Below are positions 41,040 through 63,130 of a DNA stretch of 64,000 nucleotides, piece after piece (positions within the stretch are counted from its first letter, which is position 1; each line of letters opens with the position of its first letter). Source of the DNA: Hoplostethus atlanticus (Eukaryota > Chordata > Actinopteri > Trachichthyiformes > Trachichthyidae); NCBI GenBank assembly GCA_034670405.1, contig JAXDDX010000167.1:672001-736000 (forward strand). Direction: 5' to 3'. Under the pieces are notes generated by a model. That model was not told the DNA's origin and ran no database searches. It saw nothing but the letters and a program-made list of their open reading frames with translations. The translations under genes were made by a program, and so were the position numbers.

Positions 41040-42310
41040 AACAATTTCAATCTGGTTTTAGAGCTTTCCCTTCCACTCACAGAGGACAAAGATCTCCTGT
41101 TAGCTATTGATTCTAACTCAACCTCCGTATTATTGTTACTCGACCTGAGTACAGTTTAACATGGTTGACCATAACATATTCCTAAATTGTCTCAAAAACT
41201 ACATTGGTATCCGAGGATTGGTGCTTTCATGGTTTAAGTCTATAGAACGCACGTCTTCTACAACAATATGACCAATATGATTGTAAAGTAGACCTTGGTG
41301 TGCCACAAGGCTCTGTCTTGGGTCCGCTGCTATTCACCATCTGTATGCTGCTGCCGAATGAAATTATCTGCAAATTCGGCATTACTTTTTTTGCGACGTC
41401 GTCAACCCTCTACCCTCTCGTCCAGAGTGCTGCTGCCAGAATCCTGACCAAAACCAGAAAGTTTGACCACATAACACCTATCCTGCGGTCCCTACAGTGG
41501 CTCCAAATTCATGCCAGATGCGACTATAAGGCATTACTAACATAAAATATTACACAGACTCGCACCATCCGATTTATCAGATCTTATCACACCATATGTA
41601 CCGCCACATGCCCTCCGATCACAAGATGCGGGCTACCTATCTCTGCAGTCAAAAAGAAAACTGCAGGTAATAGAGCCTTTTCTACGGAGGACGGACAGGA
41701 ACACAAGGCTTTTTTCCTCACTCTGAAATCCAAGATCCTTTGAATTAGCAATTGATAACATTAGAATAGAAGACAAAGACTACATGATGATGACACAAAC
41801 CAACACACATGATAGTAATAATCTGGAACAGTCTACCTGCTGCAATCAGAGACAACCTGGTTTGATATATTTAAATCAAAGTTAAAAAACGATTTATTCT
41901 CTCTATAATTTGGCCAAATGTAGCTTTGTCCTGCTTTTCCAGTCTATATGCTCCTGTCCACTCACGCTGGCCATGTCTGTCTGTGTGAGCGAGAGTATGT
42001 CTGTGAATGAGTCTGTGGTGTGAATGGGTGTGTCTCTCATCTGTTTCCAGTATTTCTGCATGTGTATGGGTGTGTCTCCTATCTGTTTCTGGGCTGTGGC
42101 TGGGCAGTGTCCCTGTGGTCCCCCCACTATCATGACGATGCTGACCGAGCAGCTGTTGATGCCCCACACCTGATGTTTATGTTATCATTTTGCCGGCCCA
42201 CCCTCGGCACCTCTTGCACGCCTGACCGTCCTGTTAGGGTGATCCCTCTCCTAAAAAGGGTTTCGTGGGAGTTTTCCCCTTCACAGGACACATAGCAAAA
42301 TTAACAGTGT
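41040..42310 (+). mobile_element. Degenerate non-LTR retrotransposon (Rex1/L2-like)
   Basis: Several frames on the + strand keep reverse transcriptase pieces. LLLAIDSNSTSVLLLLDLST is followed by HNIFLNCLKNYIGIRGLVLS. At 41297-41340 comes GVPQGSVLGPLLFTICML, the RT motif before the YADD region. VQSAAARILTKTRKFDHITP and ILRSLQWLQ at 41420-41505 is the usual C-terminal piece. The tail near 42235-42300 (GGGAGTTTTCCCCTTCACAGG) is also typical of fish LINEs. Frameshifts and stops are many, so it is inactive. Confidence 0.75.
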
Positions 42311-42936
42311 AGCTCCTGACCCACAATCTGACAGTTTAACTGCCAGTTAATGTCTGTACATTTTCTACGAGAATAACAGGTTCTACAGCACAAAGCGCAC
42401 GATTCTTTAAGCATGACAGTCCAATAAAATAAATCATTTCTTTTGTCTTGTCTTTTGCTACAGTGCACCTGAACCGTCTCCTTCTAGGTGTTCAGGATGA
42501 ATCTGACTTACACCACAAGCATGCAGGCAATAAACGGCTGCATCATTACCCTAGAGCTGTGAAGTTCACCAAAACAAAAACAGGATTAAGATCTGATTTA
42601 GAGATATGTCTCACTACGCACGGGTCCCTCAACATTATCACAAGCTGTAGATGCTGGAATGAAATGAAGTGTAGCTCACTAACCGCCTTAACTAGGCCTT
42701 CACGTACGAGGGGCCTGGGTCCCTTCATGAAGTGACAAACCATGTGCCTCCCTGGCTCGAGGCAGTTTGTGGTAGTTCAAGTTTCAACTTCTTCCGTCTG
42801 TGTGTGTGTCTCTCTAAGTGACTGCATGTACGTGGTTTTGTGTATGTTTCCATGCATCATATGTGATTAGGGTGTTTGTGTATGGACTGGGGTGACTCGG
42901 TAAACACCAGTTTGACTGCAAACCGGTCATTACCAG

Positions 42937-42977
<41 letters not shown>

Positions 42978-44090
42978 CTTCATAGCTGTGAAGCATGGGT
43001 AGGCCGCTGGTGGGACCGGTGTGCATAATCATTACCTCTCTTGTGGTAACGGGTTAGGGTTAAGACGCCTGCTTTGAGACACCACCAGGCAGCGTTGAGC
43101 GAAACACAGGAACTCACAAATGCAGCACTCTAAAGAGCTTTGAAGCTGCAACCTATATTTGGGCCTCTGAAGTGTTAAATATATATCCTTATTAGTAAAT
43201 GAATAATGTTGCCAGTGAAGAGGAAAAAATAGAATCAATGATGATGATCAGCACAAGCTTGTCTCTTTAGTCAAGCAGAGCTGAAACTACACACACACCG
43301 GGTGTATGCAGAGTGAGCTGTCCAATACATTTATACATGTGACTGTAACTATCTCTACATACACACGTAGTTCAAGGCAGATAAGTGAAGAATCAAAAGG
43401 ACACCTGGCAGAAAAGGGAGTAGTTTCTATCTTAATTGGAACATTCTGCTCCAACTCCCTACGACTCGTCCTTCGATACCAGGAACTGTTCGTGTCCTTG
43501 ACGTTTCCCAGCAAAATCATCTTTCATAAGAATGCAACAGTTGTATCAAGCTTCAGCCAGGTCAAGATCAAAGAGGAAACACACACTCCTCTCAGCTCAG
43601 CAGCTTTCCACTGGCTGTGACTATACTTATGCATACATATTATTGCAGTTTATACTTTATATTATTATAAGCACACTTAGTTACAATGACTGTGGTGAAC
43701 AATGTATCTAAAATCTTTGACATGATGTTCAAGGGTGAGGTTAATACGAGTTCAGATAAGACGGGGCACGGTCTGTGTAGCGGAAGATGCGTAGCTGGCG
43801 GCGAGACAGTGTCTCAGTTGATGTTAGGAGGGTGAGTTAAGTTCACTCAAGGTCACTTGATGTGCAGGCCTATGATCGTGTTGTTGCTATCTGAAAGCAC
43901 TGTAATGTGGAGCTTCATATATAATGGGCGCTTCATGTATTGCTTCACCAGCAGGGAAACAGATCCTTTGAACAAAATATACAGAGAATCTGTTTTCTCT
44001 CACAGAATGAGGCATCCACTGTGTTTATTCTGTTTGCCCAAAAATATATTGTAAAGATGAGCAAATAAAAAAGACCTGACCTGGGACCTT

Positions 44091-44302
<212 letters not shown>

Positions 44303-44989
44303 AATAAAAAGGTCAAAAAGGACCCAAAAACAACCTTTAAAAAAAAAAAAAAAAAAAAAGGTAAACGCGGCTGCCTGACAAGAACCTTATTTTAGTATCT
44401 TTCCTTTTTCTCAGGAAGAAGCTAATAAGCAAACTGACCATGTGTAGCTTAATAACCCGTTTACAAGACCAATTACCTCAAATGAAAGATGGGGCGTTTA
44501 TGTTTCCAAAAACATGTGAATTGTAGAAATATATATATATATATATATTTATCGGACTGTTAAACTGATCTTAGGATGTCAACGCCGGTCTGAAGGCTAC
44601 AGCTCAGCCTCACACTCCAACAGTGCACATTTCAAAGCATTTCCCCCCCCCCAGCCCCCCGCCAGCCCCCCCAAGCTCCCCCCCAGCTCCCCCCCCCCAC
44701 ACACACACACACACACACACACACAAAGTATAGGAATAACTCTAAAATCGTCTCCCGCTCTCTTTAAACTCGTTAATCAAGTAAATCCAGAGTCGAGGCC
44801 TCGCCAAGTCGCGAGGCTGTCGCACCTATGCTCACCTAGCCCAACACCCAACTGAACAAAAGGTGAAAAGAAAAGGTAGGTCAACAGGAGAAAACGTGCG
44901 CTTACTGTTTTCTTCTTTGCCTCTATTGGAGTTCCATTCCAAATGTTTGTTTTTTTTGGTCCCTCGTTTCGTCCAAAAAAACCCCCGTC

Positions 44990-45260
44990 CAAACTTTACA
45001 TTCTTCCACAATCTTGTGTTTGGACTTTCGCTTCCCTCCGTTTCCAGCGGTAGTACCTGTGCGCAGTGAGCCGAGCTGTGTACGCCCCGCGAGGAGAAAG
45101 GGTGCGGCAGACTGTGCTGGGTCTCTACCACAATAGGGGAGAGGGAAGGTTTTCTTACTCTGGCTCCTCTCAACCTGAGCGTTTGGTATCCGCCCCCAGC
45201 GGCCCCCCGTTGGATGCCTACGAGGCTAAACAACCAATAGGAGAAGGAGCTGGAGAGTGA
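44990..45260 (-). promoter_or_regulatory. GC-rich candidate promoter and 5' noncoding exon for lpar2
   Basis: This is the only CpG-containing island between lpar2 and brd4. On the minus strand it includes CACTGCGCAG|GTACTA, a usable splice donor near 45054. The lpar2 start exon needs an upstream noncoding exon, and no better one is visible. Assignment is by position only. Confidence 0.3.
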
Positions 45261-46149
45261 TTGACAGTGTGTCCAGTGAAGGGATTTTATTCACGCGAGC
45301 TCGCCGTGGTGTTGTGTGAGGTAGTGAGTGACACAAGGTGGGTTTCCTCTATGAATGGTGATGGTGAGGTAGTAAAGGGAATTTCCAGTTACCACCCTGA
45401 GCTAAAGAGTACCCACAATAAAATCTTCATCTATAGTTTCCATGATAGATTTCCAAGTGTCAAAATACTCCTCCTACTCTCTTTCAATCCTCCTATTCAA
45501 GCCTCCTACTGTACCCACATCCTTCTTCTGGTGTAATAGAGATGTTGTTTACATGTCGATGTATGTATTGTCATTTTTGGTGCTATGGAGAACTTTATTT
45601 ACAAATTTCTGTATGCTATACTTTCTGTAGGAGCTGGAGCTTTTAGTTGGGATTTATTTTTGTTTTGAATGATTGTTTTTATTTATTGGGTTTTGAATCT
45701 TGTAAAAAAAAATTAAAAAAGTATTATTACCTTTTTGTTCAAACTCCGTGGCAAGAGGTACAGGAGCTTTTATTTGGGCACTATTTAACTTGGATGCTTT
45801 TTCTTTTCTGTCTAACTTCAAAGAATAAATGGTCGATTGACCATTCCCTGAGTCAGCCTTCAGTTATTATAACCACACAACGCCGATATTACACTGGTTA
45901 CACTAGAAAAAAACACTGATAACTTAATCAGTTCTTCAAATGGTAACACCTCAATTTATAATGCAGGATTATTTAACCTCTGAGTGATTTTTAGTGTAGC
46001 AGGCCTACACTGCTCTCTCGTCTCCAACGTGATCGCCATCACGACCAAAACAGCCGACAGCAGCCATAACAACACAACTGACCTCCAGCAATAAAAGACT
46101 GTCTGGATCATCATTTATTCAGAAGCTGAGGGCACTAGGTCCCCTGGCA

Positions 46150-46162
46150 ACCCCCCCCCCCC

Positions 46163-46216
<54 letters not shown>
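46150..46216 (+). repeat. Poly-C followed by (CA)n microsatellite
   Basis: About 16 C followed by about 25 CA units. Similar tracts elsewhere in this gene-poor region are (TG)n at 47741-47771 and 47829-47864. Confidence 0.9.
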
Positions 46217-46217
<1 letters not shown>

Positions 46218-46400
46218 GAGACGGGAGGATGCAGCTGATCCAGTGAAGAGGTTATTTTCACACAAAGCCATGAGGCCGTTCATAAACCAAGATAAAGCTA
46301 CTTCTGGTTTTCAGGGGGATGTGAGTTAAAAAAACCAACTACTCTCGCTTTTGCATGGTCATCTTGTGGTAATCTTCTCGTGATAAAAACCTAACCTCAC

Positions 46401-46578
46401 CTGTAGCCTGTGGAGAATGATCCATCTCCATCCATGTTGGGAGTCCCACCTCACTGTCAGTCAGAAACAATTTTGACATTTTCACAGTACAAAGAGAGGA
46501 TGTGGGCCGTGGCGGTTTGCCCCTGAGGTTGTTGCAGTAAGGTTTACGGAACTTCACAGGGCGATCAGAAGCACAGAC
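46401..46578 (-). CDS. Candidate orphan internal exon
   Basis: On the minus strand a 178-nt open segment is bounded by ATTACAAG|GTCTG and ACAG|GTGAGG. It reads VCASDRPVKFRKPYCNNLRG and continues to PTWMEMDHSPQAT. I recognise no family, and neighbouring exons are not evident. It may be a decayed transposon piece or a chance open frame. Confidence 0.2.
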
Positions 46579-47029
46579 CTTGTAATGAAAATGGCTCAGA
46601 GAAAGAGGGAAACAGATAAAGAGGGAATGACAGGGAGAATGTAAGCTAAACACAGATGGGGCAAGAGTGAAGAGGGAGAGTAAAGAAAGAGCAGATATTC
46701 TTTCCTGTTTACAAGATGGTGGTTTGGGTGAGAGAAGAGACAGGCGTGTTTGTTCAACGTGTACAATTTACTTACCTTATTAGGTGCCCTTGTGTGGAAG
46801 TTGCGTGTCACGCGGTGTGTGTACGTGTGCGTTCCAGTGGTGGTAGTTTCCAGTTGTTCTACCGGGCCTCTGCAGTCCCCGACAAAGATGCTGATCTCCT
46901 CCATGCCTTGCGGGTTGCACAACTATTTGACCGGGTAAATAAATCCATCACATTGGACCGTAAGACATACCAGGCCATTATAGGCCAAGGAGACCAGTAA
47001 GTGAAAGGGGAAAGCCGTTACATTTAAGG

Positions 47030-47140
47030 TTTGAAATATATTAATACTGCACTATGGGATATATCATGTGACACTTTGATCTGTATGAGTGGACATTATA
47101 CAGGGAGAAGGGTTTGTACTAGCCATTAATGTCTACAAGT
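47030..47140 (+). repeat. Dispersed repeat, copy 1
   Basis: This shares ACTTTGATCTGTATGA, then a CATTATACAG/CATCATACAG variant and GGTTTGTACTAGC with 49770-49865, in the same orientation 2.7 kb away. Copy 2 sits just left of the hAT transposase relic, so both may be parts of that element. Confidence 0.55.
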
Positions 47141-47399
47141 GGTGTTCAAAATGGGTTGCAATGTAAGCAATTATGGAGTACATTTAAAATGGCAACATTG
47201 TACATCATGGTTAAATGGATATGATGTGTTGCCGCAATTAATATAATATCCTGGGAAGGGGGTGTTCTTCCAGCATAAAAACAACAACAGTAATTTCAAA
47301 GCTGCTCTATTACAGAAAAAAACATTTTAATAAAACAAAACTGCATTTGCATTGCAAATATTTTTTTGGGCACACACACACACGAGTTGAGTTCTAGCG

Positions 47400-47736
47400 T
47401 GAAGCAAATTCTGTCTTTGCAGCAGTAAACAGAAGTTCACCTAAGGAACAGGAAGACGAAAGGGAAAAGGAAAAGTTGTGTAAATCCAAAGACAACCACG
47501 GAGGAAAAGCAAGGTAACAGAAGACCAGAGTGACTCATCAAGGAGGGGGGAGGGGGGGGGGTGAACATTTTAGACCAGTGTGGCGAAATAGCAGAAAGAC
47601 AAGGAGAGAATTAGCCACAGATTGTAACAAGACCTGAATGACGGCCAAGCTACCTCCCAGAGACGTCCATCTGCACCATAAAACAGTAAGATCGTAAGTA
47701 AGTGCGTGAGACCAACGTTGCATGTGAGATTCGGAA

Positions 47737-47770
<34 letters not shown>

Positions 47771-47827
47771 CATTGAGTGGGGCTTGTGCAATGTGTACAC
47801 GCTTGTGGAATTGTGACTGTATGTGTT

Positions 47828-47867
<40 letters not shown>

Positions 47868-49760
47868 TCACACATGGAGTTGCTTATTGTCATCTGGCAT
47901 CAATTTTGTGAGAGCCTTGATGTCCCAGTGATTACCCTCATCCCCAATTCCACGCCCCGCCATCCTCAAACGGCATTAACGGGAAGACGCTAGCAGCTCT
48001 TACTCACTCTGAGCGAGCGCAGTGACAAAGAGAAAACTATACGTACATGTGCATGTGAGCATAAAGCGAGCTCGTTGGTATGTGGTGCTGTTCATGTGCA
48101 TCCAGCCCCTCCTTACCCCATGGTTTCCCACTTAAAGCATGACATCATCTCCTTCACAATGTTCCCAAGAACTGTAACTCAAAGTGGACACTACCCGTCT
48201 GTGTGGTCGTGCCTGTTACAGAGAGAGAGGGAGGGGGGGTGGATTTCAGTACGCTTCAATGTGAACGCAAATTTGGATGAAACTGAGATTTGTTCAGCTG
48301 TCTTGTTTTTCCCTATCCGTCGTTTATACCGCCGGTTGATGCAGTAGAAGCACTATACTACGAACTGGTCCTGGACCTGTGGAGAGGATGCCAGTAATGC
48401 CGAGAGAGCTGTGGTTCCCTGCTTCCATAAGAGGATCCACGTGACCACAGTTGCTTGAGCCAGCTCTCTGAGATCTGTCACCACATGCAGTAATGACTGA
48501 TTTCTCTCATTCCTTTTCGGCTATTCATTCACCCGCCTTTCCGTCCCTCTGCCTCTCGTGTTCCTCGCCTTCTTTTTTTTTTTTTACCCTTTTATTTCAC
48601 CTCTTCGTTCATTCACCCGGTGATGCTCCCACGTTCCCTCACACCACCAACGACTGTCAACTCGCCACTGTCAGCATCTCTCTACCAACATTCTCTTGAT
48701 TCTTTACTATTCAGACATGCTACCAATTTTCAACCAATGTGTTGATGCATCGTATCACCAGCATTGTAAGAGGCCTAGCAGTGAAGACGGGACTGGAGGA
48801 CAGTGCTATCTAATCTAAACGATCTGAACTCCCATCCTTTTCTCAACCTCTCACCTGATTGAGTCAGGGGCACTCCCAGGGTTTCCTCATGCGGTTTACT
48901 TTCATCCCCCTCCCTCCCACCTTCACCCAATGGGATCTCAAAACGCGGTGGGTTTCTGTCACGCCCTCGACTTGAGTTTAACAGGCAAAACGCGTATGCA
49001 AAAACCACAATGACAACGGCACTCAATTCAAAGTCAAAGATAATAACGTCTCTCTCTGCTTGACAAAAGAGAGGGAGAAATGTTGAACACATCCACACAG
49101 CACCAGATTTATCGCGAACCTCAGTAAACTGTCAGACTGTTCAAGGTCACAGGCAATTTAGCAGAGGGGTACTCAAACGTTTTTATTCATGATCCACTTA
49201 CGAACCTAACAAGGTCAGGGCTTCAGAACTATGTCAGCAAAACGCACCGACATAAATCAACGTCCATAACTGAACGTACACACATTCAATATGACGTCAC
49301 AACTCGTTGGCATAGCAATTACGCTTGTGTGATTTGACCAGAGTGAACCACAGAAACTGACGCACGCACACACACACACACACACACGCAAGCGGCTCCG
49401 GGGAAGTCAAAGAGTATCGGTCTGCAATGCGTGTCACACACACACACATGCGCGTTCACACAAATACATATATAGCCTATACGTTTGATCACAGAACGTG
49501 CCGGACACAAGAACATACATTCCGACATTATCCGGACCGAGGTCCAGACTTTGAGAACCCTGATGTGAACTAAGCAACTGCCTTGAGCACAGGGGAGGCA
49601 AATCAACCAACTGCCTCTTGTCGCCACTTCAGAATTTCTCTGTGTTTTTTTCTGTTAACACTGCCCCGCCCTTGCGCGAACTGTGTCTGGTAGTTGATTT
49701 CAAACAAGCACAAACAAATTGTGTAAAATTCTGACACTTTTCCCATGAGTTTCGCCAGCC
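47400..49760. other. Gene-poor stretch
   Basis: I see no recognisable gene or element ends here apart from the (TG)n tracts near 47.8 kb and short poly-T/A runs. Confidence 0.4.
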
Positions 49761-49769
49761 AAAGGTTTT

Positions 49770-50740
49770 AAATATATTGCACGATGGAATATATCCTATG
49801 ACGCTTTGATCTGTATGATTCGACATCATACAGTGGCAAAGGAGATGGTTTGTACTAGCAATTCATTTATAATGTCCCACTGTCACTGAGGTACAGCTGC
49901 ATTGAAAGTTCATTCTCAAATATGGAAAAGGTGATTGTGACAAAACCCAGGATGGTTTTCTGGGGCCACTGGTTAACTTGCTAATATCATTACTGTAAAA
50001 AAAACATGCTGTTGTAAAATTTCTGACAAACATCTTATTGGTCCACATAGTTCATCTCCATTTCATTGTCAGTGGATCAGTACAAGGCGAGGCCATTAAG
50101 ATAACATATTGTTGCTGTTGGGTGAAAACCTTGTATCTGCAAAATGTCAACCTTTCAGGAAGAAAGAAAAACAAGCTTGTTTTTCGGTTGAACAGCATGA
50201 TGATCTCATAAGAAAACTGGAGGAGCTGGGCCTTGATATAAGCAACATGAGTACAAGGCTATGATACTGGTTCTAATATGAAGGGAAACAGACAATTCAT
50301 GACGTAAATCCGAGGGCATTCTATGTGCCCATGCAGTGCACACTCCCTTGACGTTGTCTCCTGGCAGTGGGCTTATCTGGCAAAACGTTTACAGGCTGAG
50401 GCTGTCAAACCGTCTGTTATCACCACGAGAAGTGTATGATGCCGTCCTGTCAATCACAAATGACACTGGAGTCCATGGGGCTTGTGACGTCAAAACCAGG
50501 TCAGAAGTGAGTGGCATTGCATTAAAATTAAGACGTACACATTTATGTACTCCCTTGTTATCTGGTATGATATTCTCTTTGAGATACATGTCACAGGCAA
50601 CAGAACAGCCCCTCCGGCATGTCGCCCAGACACAGAGGCCTCTTTTCCAACCACGGTGTTACCCCGTAAGAGGAAGAGGTTGTTTTCGTACAAGCCTGTC
50701 AAGGATGAAAACAAAACTACAGTGTAACCTTTTCCTTAAC
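49770..50740 (+). mobile_element. Decayed hAT transposase (ZMYM1-like) relic
   Basis: Pieces on the + strand follow the order of fish hAT/ZMYM1-like transposases: GYDTGSNMKGKQ near 50260-50290 (with a stop at its start), NPRAFYVPM near 50310, then a SVYDAVLS-like part near 50430 and LVIWYDILFEI at 50554-50586. KRKRLFSYKPVKDE at 50674-50715 closes it. Several frame changes separate the pieces, so it is non-functional. The left 100 bp is the dispersed repeat also found at 47030. Confidence 0.65.
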
Positions 50741-50744
50741 CAAA

Positions 50745-53199
50745 GCCCCTCCACTGACCTCACAGACAATACGACCATTTTCAAACAAGCCTTGTGAGTA
50801 CATCGTTGGTTTACAAGGCAAAGGAGTGACAGCTGATCTCTACCAATCAAAAGAAAAGACACAGCTGTTTGGCCCCGCCCCGTCACACCTGAGCCTCATT
50901 TTAACTGTGACTGATGGAAATAATCAGACATCACTTTTGGAAATGCTTTCAGAGGTTTATTATTTTTAAGTGGCTGATAATGGAGGACGTTAACAACCTC
51001 CCTCTAGCCTGGCAAGTAAGTCCTCCATTTATATCAATTTGCACAAGGACACTTAGTAAAGCTGACCACTTGGTTGGCAAACACTGTGGCAGTGGCAGCC
51101 AGAGGAATACAAACCTGGCTCTGGTCTGCTGGATTCAAAGAGTGCTTTCATCAAAACAAAACCCTTGTCCTCTGCTGGACAAGTGCATACTTGTGATTGA
51201 AAAACCTATTCCTCACCTCTTCATTTCATCTCTTTAGCTCCCTCCCTTGGCTAAAACTGGAGAATTCAAGGAGGGCTTCTCACAAAGGAAAAAAACACAG
51301 GTTCTTTTTTTTTTTTTTTATATTATTTTAATACTTTTCTTAAAAAAAAAAAAAAAAAAAAAAGAAAGAAAAAAGATGTTTTACTCCAGAATCAGAACAG
51401 GATGAATCTATTGACCTCAATAACTCACTCACCAACATACCAACAGGTTGTTCAAGGTAAAATAAATCAAAGAAAATAGTGAAGGGAAAAACTCAAAACA
51501 ATCGAATATGAAAAGGGAAAAGAAATGAACGAAACATAAAAAAAAAAAAACACAAAAAAAGTGAATATAGAACCAAACACGCTCATGGATCTCTGGGCCA
51601 ACCAAAGGAAAGTGGGACAACATCCCACCCACTGAAAAACACAATGGCACACAACAACCCAAGACTGTTACTATGGACACTGGAAACATTTTAAAAATGG
51701 AACTAAAAAAACCGGATGAAAATTAACCTAAATAAAGTTATTATACAGATTGTAGAAGCTGTGATGATAGTGGTGGCGACTGTGGACGAGACAACTAGGA
51801 AAGATTAAAAACATGATGAGATGAAACAATCCAAAAAGAAAATGTGTAAGTAATGAAACGATTAAGTGCAGTAGCTAGTTGATGTAGCTACAGAACAGTG
51901 GGGCCAAGTAAAGTAGTGACGAAAATGATTTTGAACCGCTTATTCAAACTATTACAGAGCAAAACTGGTGCATAACATCTGATTTAAAAGGGATAAAGGA
52001 AAATTAAATAGCAATAAAAATGTAGCCTTTAATATAAAGTGAAAAGATGATGCATTTTACATGTAAAAAAATGTGAATGAACTTTCAGCACTCAATAGAT
52101 TGGTTTTGGCATAGAGTTGAGAAAAGACAGTATGAGAGAAAGAGAGAATAAGAGACGAAACAATCCTTTCAATAGAATAATAAAAAAGTTTTTTTTCTTC
52201 TTTACAGTAAATTCTACAAAATCAAAACCAGAGCTCAGAGATGAACGCAGAGACAAGCTTTGCTCCCCACAAACCAAATTCCTCTCAGGTTCTTTTATGT
52301 TGACGTTTTGTCGTATATAATATATATTCATGTATCTATTTATATATAATATGTATAATTTGTGTAGGGTGTGATCCTTAGTTTACAGGCCAGAGCGCTA
52401 AGGCAAAGGACACATTCCAACACTTTTAAAATGCCACCATTCCTTCTTCATTCCCTTCTCTTTTCAGAAAGCTTACACAGACCAAGCGTCACTGGATTAC
52501 CGAACCGTATGCAGACTCCTCCTCTCCAACTTGTGTTATACTGGTAGTGACTGATAAGGAGAGGAGTAGAAGGAGGAGAGAGACGAGGGAAGGGAGGAAG
52601 GATGTTTTTGAAAAGTACGTGAATGTGGCCAGGGTGTCCGTTCCCACTGTGTCCTGAGAAAACAACCAACTCTCAGATGACCTCCAAACCTGACAAACTA
52701 GACCGCCCCTACCCACCCCCCAGTTAAAACCCAACATAAAAAAAGAGGAAAAAAAGACAAGATTAGGAAAGAAAAAAACAAAGTGATCTGTCCATACATA
52801 ATCTTTTTCACCCATTCCTTTAACCCCCCCTCTCTCCTATCAGAGATTAGAGAATAAAGAGTTCTTCTTTTTCACTTAATTTCTTAAATTAAATCCTCCT
52901 TTTCACCACCACTATGGTTTCCATGTATAAGTTCTGTCCCCTCCTTTCATTCTGCCTGTTTTCCTTCTCGTTCCAGTCCAGAAGGGATGAGGGAGTTGGC
53001 TATCTCATAATCAGTGTCCATTTTCACTCTGTTGTCCCTGGAAACTCATAACCAACAACCATAAACACAAGTCAGACACCAAAACGCATCCAAGGTTGGA
53101 GAGAGGGCGGGGTGTCCTTATTACTTCACTTTCCCCCTCTCATTCACATGTTACAAGCCAGTCGTTTCAACTACCGAGAGAAAGGGACAGGTACTATTA

Positions 53200-53231
<32 letters not shown>

Positions 53232-53367
53232 CATTTGTGTGAGCAGCGAGCATGTGTATCGGAGAATGATGGTCTATATGTATGTCTGTGTGTTTGCCAA
53301 TGTGTCTAGGTCTTTCTCTCTTTCTAATTGTTCTTCCTTTCTCACTCCCATCGTCTCCTTTCCTTCC
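50745..53367 (-). other. brd4 3' UTR and flanking sequence
   Basis: No second gene was recognised. The part nearest the brd4 stop is AT-rich with many A and T runs (51306-51363, 51539-51551) and is probably brd4 3' UTR. TTTAAT at 51327-51332 is ATTAAA on the minus strand, a possible poly(A) signal. (TG)n lies at 53202-53231. Confidence 0.35.
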
Positions 53368-62112
<8,745 letters not shown>

Positions 62113-62224
62113 AGCAATGGTGGGTTGTGGTGGCGCCGCAGACAGTTTAGACAGATTGGACCTGGCAGGGGCAGGCGGGACCGGGGGACGCCCCCTCAGG
62201 CCATCACACTCCTGACTCGACTCT
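62113..62224 (-). other. brd4: 5' UTR part of the brd4 start exon, or N-terminal extension
   Basis: Upstream of the ATG at 62112 the exon runs to an acceptor at 62225 (CCCTCAG). The frame is open throughout (ECDGLRGRPPVPPAPARSNL and on), with no ATG. Human BRD4 has a short extension before its MGDGLE, so an upstream in-frame start outside the window is possible. I prefer 5' UTR. Confidence 0.5.
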
Positions 62225-62518
62225 CTGAGGGAAAGATCAACAACATCATCATCACTACCACCTCCACTACTGTTGCCATTAATGGGGTTTATTACTCAAG
62301 GGCCAACTCTGACTCGACTTTTTTGGGATACAAACCACCAACCTCCAAACCTCCAAACAGGCCTACTACACCATCCAAAGGTTTATATCCACATGATTGC
62401 CAACAGGTGAAGATGTTCACCAGGATCCTTTTTGTAAGTTATACCAATTTATTTTTCTCCTGTTGCTATCTCAACATATTGAGCAAGTGAACAGGCTAAC
62501 AGGTAGTATATTAATTGG

Positions 62519-62625
62519 TGGCAACACTGGATGTGCTTCTAGTGTCATTGCTTGGGGATTGTGATGCCCTGGGTTTGTGCCCAGTCCCTGAAAGGTTATG
62601 TGATTTTCAACCACAAGAGGGCAGC
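62519..62625 (+). mobile_element. tRNA-derived SINE-like fragment, forward copy
   Basis: This shares ATTGCTTGGGGA, CCTGGGTTTGTGCCCAGTCC and GATTTTCAACCACAAGAG with the reverse complement of 63131-63300. The GGGTTTGTGCCC part is a B-box-like T arm with a pairing CTGGG/CCCAG stem. Its A-box region is shortened. Confidence 0.55.
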
Positions 62626-63130
62626 AAGGTACCTCTCAGGCTACATGCATTTTTGTTTCAGAAATAACATGCCCGATCAGTTTATGACAAGTGGATGAGG
62701 GAAAAAGCTTTGTAACTGCAGTGCGTTTACAGGCAACAACTAAGTGAGACTAGAGATCCATTTAGATCCATTTCTATACATTGACCGACTTTTTAATTTT
62801 GTGGCGGCTGTGCAGATACTGTGGCGGAGTGCCACAGATGAGCCCATGTATAGGAAACACTGCAGCAGGATGCACTGTGTAGGCTAAGCTATTATGAGAT
62901 TGACCAGTGAGAGAAACCTGGATTAATACAGGAACTAAACATAGCCTAAACATTGCATAGCATCAGCATCTCCCTTGCCTAAAGAGGCTGCTGTGATTGT
63001 CTGACTTTGTTTTTACATGCAAGGTCAAACAGACTACGCTACATGAGTGTGGAAATCAAACTGTTTGTGAATGTTCTAGGAACAAAAATGCACATCGACT
63101 TGTTCTGAACACAGAGCAGTGGTGCATTCC

